From assembly GCA_021030915.1 (NCBI GenBank), contig JAGEMR010000045.1, forward strand, positions 124,001-188,000: DNA of 64,000 nucleotides, read 5' to 3'. This document shows positions 24,553 through 35,599 of the stretch, in pieces (positions within the stretch are counted from its first letter, which is position 1; each line of letters starts with the position of its first letter). The position numbers and the translations under genes were made by a program. This DNA is from Astrothelium macrocarpum. Lineage: Eukaryota; Ascomycota; Dothideomycetes; Trypetheliales; Trypetheliaceae. Under the pieces are notes generated by a model. The model was not told the origin of the DNA and did no database searches. It was given only the letters and a program-made list of their open reading frames with translations.

Positions 24553-25093
24553 CTAGCCATCCATGAACTGTCGTTTAGCGATGATCTGGTCGAGGAGATC
24601 TTTGAGATCCGCATCGGAAATTTTGTTGGCAAGCGAGGGTATTAGAGTCTTTGCTTCATCGACTTCGACACAGCAGAGCGACGCTATTAAACGTTTATAC
24701 CGGTCAGCATACGCAATTCTACCAGATGTGCTTTATCCACTCGGTTGGTCCATCCTATGAGTCAAGGACAGGAAGACTCGTACCTAGCTGGCTCTTCTCA
24801 AAGGTATCCAGCTCATCATAGTTGCCCAGAATATTCTCCACGCTTTGGGTCGTCTCCTCATCCTTGAAGCGCGCAAACAGTTCCAGATAATCCAACGTCT
24901 TTGTCAAAGTTTCCGACTCTCGCATGACCGTGCTGCCATTGTTGGACCCCTTCTTACGGTGTGCAATCATAGCATGCAGAATCATACGAGCGGCGCTGAG
25001 GGAAAGTGATTGGACGTTGGCAAATTCGCCAAGCGATAGTGTCTGAGATACCTGCTCTTCAGCGGGAGGAGGGGGACGCGGGCGGGATGCCAT
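24553..25093 (-). CDS. rpb4: RNA polymerase II subunit Rpb4
   Basis: Two exons on the minus strand, 25093-24784 and 24683-24553 (GTACGA..TAG), giving 146 aa. Rpb4 pairs with Rpb7 as the stalk of RNA polymerase II, acting in initiation, termination and mRNA decay. The order fits the family: a short disordered N-terminus, TLSLGEFANVQSLSLSEA-like helix (here SLSAARM), the mid-region helix TLDYLELFARFK, then after the intron LCCVEVDEAKTLIPSLANKI and DLKDLLDQIIAKRQF at the C-terminus. The last block is the HRDC-like helical bundle and is only seen after splicing. Length matches fungal Rpb4. It diverges from the LIM-RhoGAP gene, 1.2 kb away. Confidence 0.9.
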
Positions 25094-26257
25094 GACGATG
25101 AGAGAGGAGGTAGTAGAATATAGAAGAGGAAAAGTCCTCAAGATGAGGCTAGACCCTAGATCGGAAGCAGTGGGGAGGTGGCTTGAAGCTGAAGATTGTG
25201 AGTGCAGACGGCTAAGCTGCCGTGCTCCACAAAAGCGTCAAAGCTGCAGACGGTGCCTTATGGAGCATTTGATATCACGTGAGCGGTTTGTTCACGTCTC
25301 TAAGTCACTGCTGCGATGGACTCGACCAACACCATGAGCATCAATCAGCCCGTTATTCAGACGATTGCAAAACCGCGGAGCGCCTGAAAAGCAAGAATAA
25401 TCCGCGAATCTGTTGCTCCGACTAGACCTTCCCGCGCCTTGCTCTGCTCATCCTCCCTGGATGCACGTTGGCGCTGGCTGCTTCTTTGATTGCTCTTAGT
25501 TGTCCACAGGGTGCAGATACCTGCTTTTGCTCTCTACCTTCGCACCCATCCAACGCCTTCTATTCGCCCGCGGAGAATTCCATGCCCTCGATCGCAGGCC
25601 TGCATAAACTGGGCGAGTCGTGCTTGTAGGCCTTCTTATATTGGAGCCGAGCCGCGATCGGGCGTTTCATCTCGCCAGGGATTTGCTCTGCACCCTCACC
25701 TTCGACCTCGTCGCTACGAGTCCTGACAGCCTCTCCAGGGCCGGCGCTGTGAGGGTCTGTGTCGCTGATTGGGATTGCTTGTTCGACTGCGGCTCCTTGT
25801 CTCCTCGAGCGGCGTATAGCTTTTCCAACGACCTGGCTGAGCCCGCCCGTTGACGGTGCATTTCGAGACACCTTTGGCCAATGCCCTGCTGGCAAGCCTG
25901 CCCTACCGATGTCCGGACATTTCGTCGAATTGCTACCTATTCATTCCAACCGCGGACGCGCTAATCGATAACCTCCCACTTTCGTCTATCTTACCTTTGA
26001 AGAAACGCTGCGCTCTACTCCCTTGGGCGTCCTTTTATATCAAGATTGCTGTTCAAAGCATCCCCACCGCCCCTTGAATATCGCTGCATTTCTCACGCAT
26101 CGCCACGATTTCGGAAAACCTCTCCTGACCTTAGTCACTCATTCTTTCTCCATTTCCATTCAACATCATCTATCCACATTGCTTGCGAATGCCACCATCA
26201 TAATAATATTCCCAAAAAGACAGGGCAAGGCCAGGGATATAATTGCACTTTCATACC
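25094..26257. other. Long divergent promoter/leader region, RPB4 to LIM-RhoGAP
   Basis: About 1.16 kb shared by two divergent genes. From about 25400 it is C/T-rich on the + strand, with several short upstream open frames (for example at 25850-26077). This suggests a long 5' leader for the RhoGAP gene. No specific binding site could be named. Confidence 0.5.
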
Positions 26258-29200
26258 ATGAGTTCGTACGAGGATCGTTTCCTCCCGTCAGGAGTGCGAC
26301 CAGCTGGTATGGGCCCGCCGGCCGGGTTCAGACAAGATTCATATGAGGGACAGGACATGCCTGGTTCCTTTCCCACCAACACCAGTAATGACGAGCTTCA
26401 TTTACACGGCAACGGATACCCAAACCTCCCATCTCCTAGCCAAAGACGCAAGAATTCACGTCCGACTGATTCAAGCGGCGGCACGCCCATGGACCTCGAT
26501 ATACCATCAGACCATGACATCAGAAGAGCAAGGAATGATAATTCTCCACGAAGTCCAGCGGGAAGAGAACGGTCAAGGACACACGGCGGGAGAAGAGGTA
26601 GTAATATCACGCGGATATGTGGCAAATGTCAAGGTCAATTGACTGGACAATTCGTACGAGCGTTGGAGAATACATATCATCTGGAGTGCTTTACTTGCCA
26701 TGTGAGTCAACGAACATCTAGGAACATTGCATGGCGTACTCGACTAACAAACTAATAGGACTGCAACAAAATTGTCGCCTCCAAGTTCTTCCCTGTCCCT
26801 GATCAGCCTCCAAATCAATACCCTCTATGTGAAACGGATTACTTTCGAAGACTCGACCTGCTCTGTTATGACTGTGGTGGTGCTCTTCGCGGCTCTTACA
26901 TTACTGCCCTGGATCGCAAATACCATATTGAGCACTTTACTTGCTCCGTCTGTCCGACTGTCTTTGGCGCTCAGGACAGCTACTACGAGCATGAGGGCAA
27001 CGTTTATTGTCACTACCACTACTCAACTCGCTTTGCACAAAGATGCAACGGCTGCCAAACTTCCATTCTAAAGCAATTTGTAGAAATCTTCCGGAATGGA
27101 CAGAACCAACATTGGCACCCAGAATGCTACATGATTCACAAGTACTGGAACGTACGCTTACACAGCAACGGTCAAGCAACTGCAAGAGATGAGCTGGATG
27201 AAGAAGATGCTACAGAGGAGATGCGAGCCTTGGTGCGGAATGACGAAGAAAAAGTGGAAGAAAAAGTTTTGTGGATATGGAGAACACTGTCAAACTTTGA
27301 AGAGCGCTCAGCCACATGCATATCGGACATGCTTTTACACGTTAGCAATGGAGCGTATGTCGATGGTGTGATGGCTGCGAAGAAGTTCATCATACACGTG
27401 GAAATGCTTTTCAGTGCAGCTGATGGCTTGGACGCTATGTTAGTAGCAAGGACACCGAAAGGTATGACATTCCGCATGACATGCAACCGTCAAAATTCTA
27501 AAATTAGGCAGGTCTTTCGTATTCCCGTGAATCAAAGCTACTTTGCAAGAAGGTTGTTGCTTTCTTTGGTCTGTTACGTGAATCGCAAACGACCGGCGTT
27601 CGCAGACTCGGAGTCACTCAGGAGTTATTATCCCTCGTGACTGGACTGGCCCATTACCTCAAACTCCTCATCAGGATATGTCTCCAAGGTGCACTGAAAT
27701 TGGAGCGAGAGACTGGTTCACAAGAGGGTCTTCATTCCTTTCTTGAGCAAGTCAACATGCTCGAGGAACGCATGGATAATGATGAGGATAGCAACACGTG
27801 GAGCGAGATGAGTGGATACGTTAGCAAATCTGCTGATACTTGCCCGATTTGCGAAAAGCCCGTCGAGGACAAATGCGTTAGAAATCGAACCCGAGTCTTT
27901 CATTCACAATGCATGGCTTGCCAAAAATGCAAAAGAGATCTCAACCACCATATCGAAGGTGCTCGATGGAGCGAGAACAGCTTCAAATTGTTTTGCATAG
28001 AGTGCTCTCTGCGAGTACCAGATGCCGAAGGTGGATTTGAGCACACTACTCGATTAATGCAATACGTTCATCTACTCAAAGTCGCTCATGCGAGACTACT
28101 CGCAACGCTTCGGACAAGCGGCGCTCTACCACATACATCCGGTAAGCCACCATACCACCAACGCCATCCGACTAATTTTAACGCTTGATTAGACGATCCG
28201 AATCTCTCTCGCTACAACTCGAATCAAGGCGTACGACTTACGCCAACGGGTGAGCCTATTGATGTCTCAGATATGCGCTTAGCCTCACGATCCAAGTCGT
28301 ATGGAGGCGAAAGCAAAAATGAGGATGAACAGCGGCCAACGTACGAGCAAACTTTGGGCGACATTCGACGACTACGATCAACGCGAATGGACAAACATCT
28401 CTCTCAGACGATGAAGAAAGCTCGAACGTCGAGAATCATTGATGGACCTGAAGCTGCCACAGTCCGGCCTGGATCGTCTAGCGGAGAAACAGCATCCAGA
28501 ACCAACAAATTTCAGATTATACAAGACAGGGATGCAAACGCAGAGGTGGGCAATCATCTCAGCCTGGGCGACAATAATGCCATTACCTTGGACGACATTC
28601 CGCGATTAGTAGCTGCAGAGCAGGCGAAAGAGCAACGTCCAAATGCGTCAAAGTATGCCCGAGGTCCTATGATACCGCAAGAGCCAAAGCCCAGACTCGT
28701 CAATGGACATCGACGAGACTTCTCAGGCGGACAGGACCTGGAAAAAGCAGAAGTACAATATCGCGGCAAGAGATACTTTTCTGAGTTGTCAGCTTTGGAA
28801 TACTTTATCATTCGACACGTTGCAGTTCTATCCATGGAACCCCTCTTAGAAGGTGCTTTCAACCAGGAGGAACTTCTCGACATGATCGAGACAAAAAGAT
28901 CGCCTACTTTCTGGGGTAAATTTGGAAAGGCATTTGGTGCGAAAGAGCCAGGGCAGAAAAAACAGCACGGCAAGAAGAAGAATGGCGTCTTCGGTGTTCC
29001 CCTTGATCAAATTGTCGAACGGGATGGTGCAGAGTCAACAGACGGTGTCGGCCCTGGTGCGCTTCGAGTGCCAGCACTCGTTCAGGATGCCGTGTCTGCT
29101 ATGAGAACAATGGACATGAGTGTGGAAGGCGTGTTTCGAAAGAATGGAAACATCAAGAGACTCAACGCTATGGCCGAAGAGATTGATGCCAAGGGTGGAG

Positions 29201-30302
29201 ATGCTGTGGATCTGAACCGGGAGAATCCGGTGCAGGTTGCGGCATTGTTAAAGAAGTTCTTGCGAGCTTTGCCAGATCCTGTGCTAACTTTCAAGTTACA
29301 TCGATTGTTTATCCAAAGCCAACGTGAGTTTGTTCTGTTTTACTCAACTTCGTGTATCGATGGTCCTTCCAAGCACCAAGAGTGGCTGTGGCTGACTGCG
29401 CTTTCAGAAATCGCCGATGCCGAAAAACGACGCCGCGTACTTCATCTTACGTGCTGTCTATTACCAAAGCCTCATCGCGATACAATGGAAGTCTTATTCT
29501 GCTTCCTCAACTGGGCTTCATCATTCTCTCACGTCGACGATGAATCTGGTAGTAAAATGGATATTCACAATCTCGCTACAGTCATGGCACCCAACATTCT
29601 CTTCCAAAACTCCAAACACCAGGGCATGGACGACAGCTTCTTAGCCATTGAAGCTATCCACAGCCTCATCGAATACAACGAAACCATGTGCGAGGTACGT
29701 TCTCCTTCTTCCCCCCCCAACCTATCCACCACCCACCACTGACCTACTCTTTCCCCTTCCAGATCCCCGAAGACCTCCAATCCATCCTCCAAGACCACAC
29801 GCTCTTCGAAACGTCCCAAGAAATCACCACCAAAGAAATCCTCCGCCGCTACGCCGACCTCCGCCACCTCCCGCAACACACCTCCCCAGCCGCGCCCCCG
29901 CAAAACCTCACCGCGGCCTCCTCGGCGGCCTACTCCCCCGCGCCCGACACGCCCACCACCGCCACCGCCCAGCCGCGCGAGGGCAAAGGCAGCATCATGC
30001 GCGTCGACCCGGACGCGGCATCCGCGCCGCCGAGCTCCGTCCGCCACGTCGCGCCGCCGCCGCCGCAGCAGGACCACGACCCGTACTACGGCGGCGCCGT
30101 GGACGCGGAGTTCGGCGCGCCGACCGTGCCGTATGCGCGCGATGCTGCTGCGCCCAGGGGCAGCAGCGAGAGTCAGCGGAGTGCGAGGGGCGGAGCTGGT
30201 GTGGGGAAGGGAGCGGATCCCGGGGGTGGTGGGAGTCCTGCGACGCATCGGATGAGTGCGTTTGTGCGACAGCAGGGGTTGGGTGTGGCGGGGGCGGGAT
30301 GA
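26258..30302 (+). CDS. rga1: LIM-domain Rho GTPase-activating protein (Lrg1/Rga1 type)
   Basis: Six exons: 26258-26701, 26759-27461, 27512-28141, 28193-29323, 29408-29694, 29763-30302; 1244 aa, all joins in frame. Family members stimulate GTP hydrolysis by Rho1 and so tune glucan synthesis and polarity. A disordered N-terminus leads to two LIM domains (CGKCQGQLTGQFVRAL..C..C across exon 1/2; CYDCGGALRGSYI..H..C..C with a second finger NVYCHYHY). A third LIM lies at about residues 480-540 (CPICEKPVEDKC..H..C..C). The RhoGAP domain covers about 795-1010, with the arginine finger in GVFRKNGN and the PDPVLTFKLH block. The fourth intron (29324-29407) is 84 bp with no stop, so unspliced reading stays open and would insert 28 residues into the GAP fold. 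The last exon is in a GC-rich skew-switching island. Confidence 0.92.
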
Positions 30303-30660
30303 GGGAGGAGAGGAAAGGAAAATTCTGGCGCTGGATTGCCGGGTGTGTGTGTGTGTGTGTGTGTGTGTGGGTTATGTGCGCTCGGATCGAAGGTCTGTGG
30401 CGCTGAGATTTGGGGGGAAGTCTTTGAGAGACTGCTGGATGAAAATCGGGGATTTGCCATTCGATGGATCAGTGTGGGAAATACTGATTGCCGAGTCCGT
30501 GGGTGTGGACTTTGGGTGGCCGCCTCTCGCTGGTTCTGAGATTGATGCGTCTGAGTTCCGAGCGTCCAGCGTGCTTAAGCAAGCGGGTTTGCTGTGTAGG
30601 AAAGTAAGGAGTCGGGACGATGGGAGGGGGGGAATTCATAGCATTATGGTACCCAGGGCA
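29700..30660. other. GC-rich island with C-to-G skew switch (RhoGAP 3' end)
   Basis: The + strand is C-rich from about 29700 to 30000, very GC-rich and balanced around 30000-30120, and G-rich from about 30130 to 30650. The G-rich side continues past the stop codon through a (GT)n tract. The preceding exons of the gene are of ordinary composition, so the change is abrupt at the last intron. Confidence 0.75.
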
Positions 30661-31652
30661 GGTACATTTTTTCCAATACAAGTGATTTCACTTGAAGTTT
30701 AGTGCTGTGTCTAATGTGTGCTTGTTTTCGTGCTTGCCGTTGTGATTATGGACCTACCTGCGGCCAAAGCCCTGTTCTACAACTAGGATTAGAGTGAGCT
30801 TCTTTCGGCGAAAGGCCTTCTGTATTCCAATTCGCTCGTAAAGATGTACGAAAGGTTGCTTTTCAATGCAGAGAGAAAAGATTTTGGAAAATGTCAAAGC
30901 CCGAATGCCAGTACCCAGCTACTCACGAGACCATCACATCAACGTCTCACCACACCACCACATGTTCCTGAAGTTTAAAGACGCGGGCCGTTCCGTGCAG
31001 TCCCAGCCTCGGATTCGGACTCGGACTCGTACTCTTTCAAATTCCGGTGGTACCTTGCATGTTGGCGCATGTTACATTGTGAAGACTCCCAATCCCCATT
31101 TTCCGTTTTCAGTTTATTGAAAACCCAAGTCTCGCCGTCTTACGACCGCTTGCAAGACAAATTACACCATCTTGGCAGAGCAAGCGCGTTCATAAATTCT
31201 CCGAAGGAGCCAAGCCAACATGATCGGGTGCCGCACAAGGCCTCCCACGCTTCCTTCATATCCTAGTATATGTATGTTTTGTTTTCAGCTCCACTTCCTT
31301 TGCTCGGACTCGATGCCGTTTGAAGAATGCCTGACTCGTAAGACATCATCGCTGTCTGATGGGGCCCCCCAAGGAGCGGGATGTTCATATACACAATGCC
31401 GGTCTTCCAAAAACCGGTGAAAGAGTGATCTGTAAGCGCATGCATTTTCCGTTTCTCATCATCCAAAGGTTGTCAAGAGTGCTTAGCTTCGCGAAGGAAC
31501 GTATTTCTCAAGCACGATCCATAGTCATGTGCAGAAATTTTGACCCTACAATGGGTCATCCAAAGTGTCATTGATCTCTCATTCATGATCATGTCAGTCA
31601 ACGCAGTGCTATGATAGAACGCTCAAGTGAAATACTTTTCGACATCAATATG
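30303..31652. other. Convergent intergenic region
   Basis: About 1.35 kb between the convergent LIM-RhoGAP and YOS9 genes. The first 350 bp are G/T-rich and include a dinucleotide repeat. The rest shows no protein-like open frame, repeat or RNA gene. Confidence 0.5.
30343..30369. repeat. (GT)n microsatellite
   Basis: An uninterrupted run of about 13 GT units, 40 bp after the RhoGAP stop codon, in the G-rich right flank of the island there. Likely length-variable between isolates. Confidence 0.9.
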
Positions 31653-33244
31653 TTACAGTTCTTCCTTGTAAGTCTCTTCTGTCCCTTCCCCAGCCTCATC
31701 CTCGCCGGCATCTTCCTCCTTTCCATTTTCATCTTCATCATCATCATTGTCAATCACGCCCCTAAGTTCTCGTCCCCTCGGTGTATCCACCAAGTCCAAT
31801 TTCCATCCTTTCCCGCTTGCCAGTTCTTGTAATTTCTGCTTCAGAATCTCAAGCTCCTTTGAGCTCATCATGTTAAGCTTCCTCAGGCCCTTCTCGTCCA
31901 TCGTCTTGCCATCGCTTGAAGCCAGAGTGTCGATATACGTCTCTTTGCCTCCCCCCACAACAGCACTCTTCTCAATCACTTTGCCTTCGCTTCCAACATC
32001 TTTCTTGGCGCCTACCTCAACACCGCCAACAATTGGTCGTAAGGGCTTGTCCTCTTCCTCGCCAACAACAAGAAGCTCTTCCGCCTCGCGAGTTTTGCGC
32101 TCTTTCCAAGCATCAATCTGATCATCTCTGAGAATCTCTTTGCATGCAATCGCGTTGGCTTTGCTTTCTTGTGGCGGGAGGAAGGCGATGTCATTGCAAA
32201 GGCGTGGGGTGTGAATGACCATGAGATAGGAACAAATGGCAATTTCTTTGATCAAACCGATACGCTCGGTATAATTCGGGTTGCAATGAAACTGAGTCTC
32301 CGTGTCAGCTTTGAATGCATCACTTGAATAGAAATGAAAATAGCACACCTGAACCTCAATCTTTCGATCTCTCCCTGTAAGATCGCAGATCGATCCACCA
32401 TGAAGTTTCTGAACCAGATAGCGCACTTCCCCTTTTGTCTCCAGTCGTGCCAGTCCTGTCTCTAAACTCCCCTTCCCACCATCATTTTTCTCGTCTTCTT
32501 CTTCTTCCAACGTCGATCTCTCTCCGTCTCCTCCAGCCTTCTTACCAGGATCGCCAATATAACGACCCAGCTCAAAGCCTGGCACTGTTGGATCCTCAAC
32601 CGGGGGAAAAAGCGGTACTCCACGACTTGGCGGTAGTGGATGAAATTGCCGCACTGCTTCGTTATAGCAGAAGCTGTAGGACCACCATCCAGACATGTAG
32701 TAAAGACAGTTTCCCTGCATGTCCTTGAGCAACTCCCAGCCTCGATCATTCGCGCGTACTAGCTCTTTCTCCAGCTCATCGGCGGTTGTAGAATTCGTTT
32801 TGTTATTGGTATCATTCTCCGATGCAACCGACGGTATGCTACAGAGGTAATGTCGGTCTCCAAGGAGCATGTGTTCATAGGTGAGAACGTTATCATCGAA
32901 CCCTGTATCCTCGTGATCTCCATCTTTGGTGTCATATAACTTGGCAATCTCGCCTTTTGAGGGTAGATCGCTAGAGGAAGATGCGCTGTTGGTTATGCTA
33001 GCTTTCAGAGAGCTAGCACTCGATGCCCATGACAGACGAGAGGAAGCGTAGGTATCGCGTATGAAGGTATCGGAGAAAATTATCTCGTACTGAGAAATGT
33101 AAGTCGAATGCGCAGTCTTCGCAAAGGTAATCAATACCACGCGCGTACCTGTGGATAAGCTAAGAGATCATCATGCACACTGAATGAATGAGGGCTCGCG
33201 AGCGCAACTCTTAAAGCAGCCGGTAAAGCCCAGAAATGCCTCAT
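31653..33244 (-). CDS. yos9: ER lectin Yos9/OS-9 with MRH domain
   Basis: Three exons on the minus strand: 33244-33149, 33089-32349, 32291-31653; 491 aa. Yos9 reads trimmed N-glycans on misfolded ER-luminal proteins and passes them to the Hrd1 ubiquitin ligase. Exon 1 supplies a hydrophobic signal-peptide-like start and HDDLLAYPQ, which joins to YEIIFSDTF over a GTACGC..CAG intron. The open frame beginning at 33140 inside that intron is not the start. The MRH domain spans about residues 135-300 (CLYYMSGWWSYSFCYN; RYIGD; then IEVQ joined to FHCNPN, and IKEIAICSYLMVIHTPRLC). The second intron (32348-32292, 57 bp) is a multiple of three without a stop, so unspliced reading stays open. The protein ends in an acidic tail and KEEL, a plausible HDEL-like ER-retention signal. 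It diverges from JAC1 by 164 bp. Confidence 0.92.
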
Positions 33245-33408
33245 TGTTGTGGAATAGGAGTGAGGATGGCGAGTTTAAGACAGCTGTCCCGCGGAAGAGC
33301 TGCGGACGAAAGCGCCACCATACCATCAGCGGAAAGACATTAACGCTTCGGTTAAAAGCAAGTCATCTATTGTTACAACACCGGAACTAGCCGTGTATTG
33401 ACATCGCA
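33245..33408. promoter_or_regulatory. Bidirectional promoter, YOS9 / JAC1
   Basis: Only 164 bp separate the two divergent start codons, so both leaders and core promoters must lie here. It has a purine-rich left half and a mixed right half; no clear TATA box or named site was recognised. Shared use is inferred from spacing. Confidence 0.55.
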
Positions 33409-34170
33409 ATGCCAGGCATATCTCCAAGTACTCTTCGACATCTTCGCGCTCTCATCAAAGCATCGACGCGCTATTCTACAACACCATTCTGCCTCCGAGC
33501 TCATTGGATCAATCGAACAATCCCTTGTACCCTTAACAAGCGCAGTAATCAGGCTGCTCTGTGCACAGCAAATCGCAACTTTAGCTCATTTGCAAGAAAA
33601 AATGAACAGCGGCAAGCGTCGTCTCCACCCAAAACCTATTATGAACTCTTCCCGGCAAGCCTTCCTTCTGGCCCTCCACCTGCCGGTCCCTTCACACTCG
33701 ATCCACGCGCGCTCCGAAAGGAATTTCTGCAACTCCAAGCCAAAGCACATCCTGATCTCCATGCCGCCGAGGACAAGGCACGCGCAGAAGCTACCTCTGC
33801 TTACATCAATGAGGCATACAAGACCTTGCTGAACCCACTAGCACGGGCACAGTATATCTTGAGCTTGAGAGGTGTCGACGTTGCAAATGACGAGACGGCC
33901 AAGGTAGAAGATCCGGAACTACTGTTGCAGGTGTTAGAGCTCAGGGAACAGATTGAAACGGCGAAGAGCGAGAAGGAGATTATACTATTGAAGGAGGAGA
34001 ATGATGAGCGCATTGCCGAGAGTGAGGAGACATTGAACCGTATCTTTAAAGATGAGGCACGAACGGAGGAAGCGAAGTCGGAAGCAGTCAAGTTGAGGTA
34101 TTGGGTTAATGTGAGAGAGAGCTTGGATGCGTGGGAGGAAGGAAAGGAGGTACCTCCGCTAGTACATTGA
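33409..34170 (+). CDS. jac1: Mitochondrial J-type co-chaperone Jac1/HscB
   Basis: Single exon, 253 aa. Jac1 delivers the Isu scaffold to Hsp70 Ssq1 during Fe-S cluster transfer in the mitochondrial matrix. The first 70 residues are basic with Ser/Thr and few acidic residues, fitting a matrix-targeting presequence. The J domain starts at TYYELFPASL; helix II ends in AKAHPDLH with the HPD motif at 114-116, followed by INEAYKTLLNPLARAQYIL. The C-terminal part is a charged three-helix bundle (HSCB C-terminal oligomerisation type) with ELREQIETAKSEKE. Length is close to fungal homologues. It converges with TPC1, 230 bp away. The second half is purine-rich on the coding strand, a weak version of the skew pattern described elsewhere. 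Confidence 0.92.
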   Translation: MPGISPSTLRHLRALIKASTRYSTTPFCLRAHWINRTIPCTLNKRSNQAALCTANRNFSSFARKNEQRQASSPPKTYYELFPASLPSGPPPAGPFTLDPRALRKEFLQLQAKAHPDLHAAEDKARAEATSAYINEAYKTLLNPLARAQYILSLRGVDVANDETAKVEDPELLLQVLELREQIETAKSEKEIILLKEENDERIAESEETLNRIFKDEARTEEAKSEAVKLRYWVNVRESLDAWEEGKEVPPLVH

Positions 34171-34401
34171 CGGCATCGATCACCATGTAATAGTATGCGA
34201 AGGTCTTCATTTAGACCGGACATCGATATGGGTCACCATAATCAACTGACAATGCGAGTTGGTTGAATCCTGGAATATGTGGATAGAATAGAGCGGTCAA
34301 GACATGGGGATTGGAGCCGGCCACTAAATCATTCTATGAAGTGGCTGGTGTCTGGACAGTACACAGAAGAAGCCATGTCTCACTGGCGACCAGCCGAATC
34401 T

Positions 34402-35478
34402 TCATTCCTCTTCGAATTTTGCTTCCACAGTCCTAATCACATTAAGGACCCTCTCATATGTCCACATTGTCACCGCGCTTGCTGGCGCTGCCTTCAACAA
34501 ACTTACACTGAGCCCTCGATACAGGCCTCTTGTACCCTCTTTTTGGAGAATAGCTGCAAGAGTATTCCCAATACCACCGGCATACAAAGGGATATTCCTG
34601 TGCACATATCTCTGCCTCGTCGGACCTTGGACTTGCAATCTCTTCCTTACCGTATCCAAAGGAAACACAGCAGTCTTTGCCGCGATACTAGCAGCTACGC
34701 CAGCCACAGCATGTCCGGACCCGAATGGAAACTCCAAATGGCCCAATGGTGATCGCAGCGACTCGTAGAATGCAAAGAACAATCCCATGTACGGCACAAT
34801 CTGTCCGACGCCAGCGCTAAGCCCCTGAAAGAAACCACGGAAGCCCTCATGACTAGCGATATCCCGGACTGACGCGATCAGGCTGGAATATACGCGATCG
34901 ACGCCTTGCGCAGCGAACCGGGTACGTAGTAGGTCAAGTGGATACGTCAATGTGGTGGCTACCGTACCTGCCGCCGCGCCAGATACAAACGCTTCAGCAG
35001 CGTTGGGCAGGCGCCGCGATGGCGGCAATTGCTGGAGAAGCTGGGTGGTGGTGCGGTACGTCGTGAATTGAATTGCACCATATGTAACGTAGAGGAGCTC
35101 TGCAGGAATGTTGCCTTTCCACAGACCCTGCGCACGTGTTTGTGATTAGGATAGGTTCAAACAGGCAATTAGCGATGTGTACGCACCGTGATGCCTTCTT
35201 GTCGAAGGATTGCTTTCAGAGTGCTCAAAGTGCCCTTGTATATTGGGCCTTGGAGTCCATGATGGCTCAAAGGGTCCGAAAGTGAATGGCTTTGAAGCTG
35301 GAGCCGAATCTTGACCACATCCAATGGAGCGATGCAGAATCTGCCGGCTTATCAGCAGTGTTGCTCGGATTGCGAGATGGAATGGAAATTACCTCGAGAC
35401 CAGACCTGCAATGCCTCCGGCAAGAACTACTTCGGATCTGGAGCCTTCATCCTTGAGGTGCTCTTCTCTCCGAGACAT
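34402..35478 (-). CDS. tpc1: Mitochondrial thiamine pyrophosphate carrier Tpc1
   Basis: Three exons on the minus strand: 35478-35393, 35340-35187, 35127-34402; 321 aa. The carrier brings thiamine pyrophosphate into the matrix in exchange for nucleotides, across the inner membrane. All three carrier repeats carry the signature: PLDVVKIRL (exon 2), PLDLLRTRF and PLDTVRKRL (exon 3). Six hydrophobic helices follow the family spacing, and exons 1 and 2 complete the first repeat (GGIAGLVSRFCIAPLD across the join). Introns are GTAATT..CAG and GTGCGT..CAG. The ATG at 35478 is the first in frame. It diverges by 121 bp from the dioxygenase gene. The TPC1 assignment rather than another nucleotide or cofactor carrier rests on overall resemblance to fungal TPC1. 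Confidence 0.88.
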
Positions 35479-35599
35479 CCATGCATGTGGTGGGTTGTCG
35501 AGAGGATCAGCGAGCCAAGATCAGCGCTGGTTTCAAGCTTTAAACCTTGTCCGACGTCACACTGCCTTGAGACATGTAACCTCCGCTAGAAAAAACAAT
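35479..35599. promoter_or_regulatory. Bidirectional promoter, TPC1 / carnitine-pathway dioxygenase
   Basis: The two divergent start codons are 121 bp apart, leaving room only for short leaders and a shared core promoter. No named site was recognised. Both products are predicted mitochondrial. Confidence 0.5.

Noticed and set aside
29565..30406. Long open frames on both strands across the last RhoGAP exon
   Set aside because: They are GC-island shadows with Arg/Pro/Gly-biased composition; the spliced RhoGAP frame explains the region.
32012..33140. Yos9 start at 33140 as read from the unspliced frame
   Set aside because: Codons 33140-33090 lie inside intron 1; exon 1 at 33244-33149 supplies a signal peptide and keeps frame.
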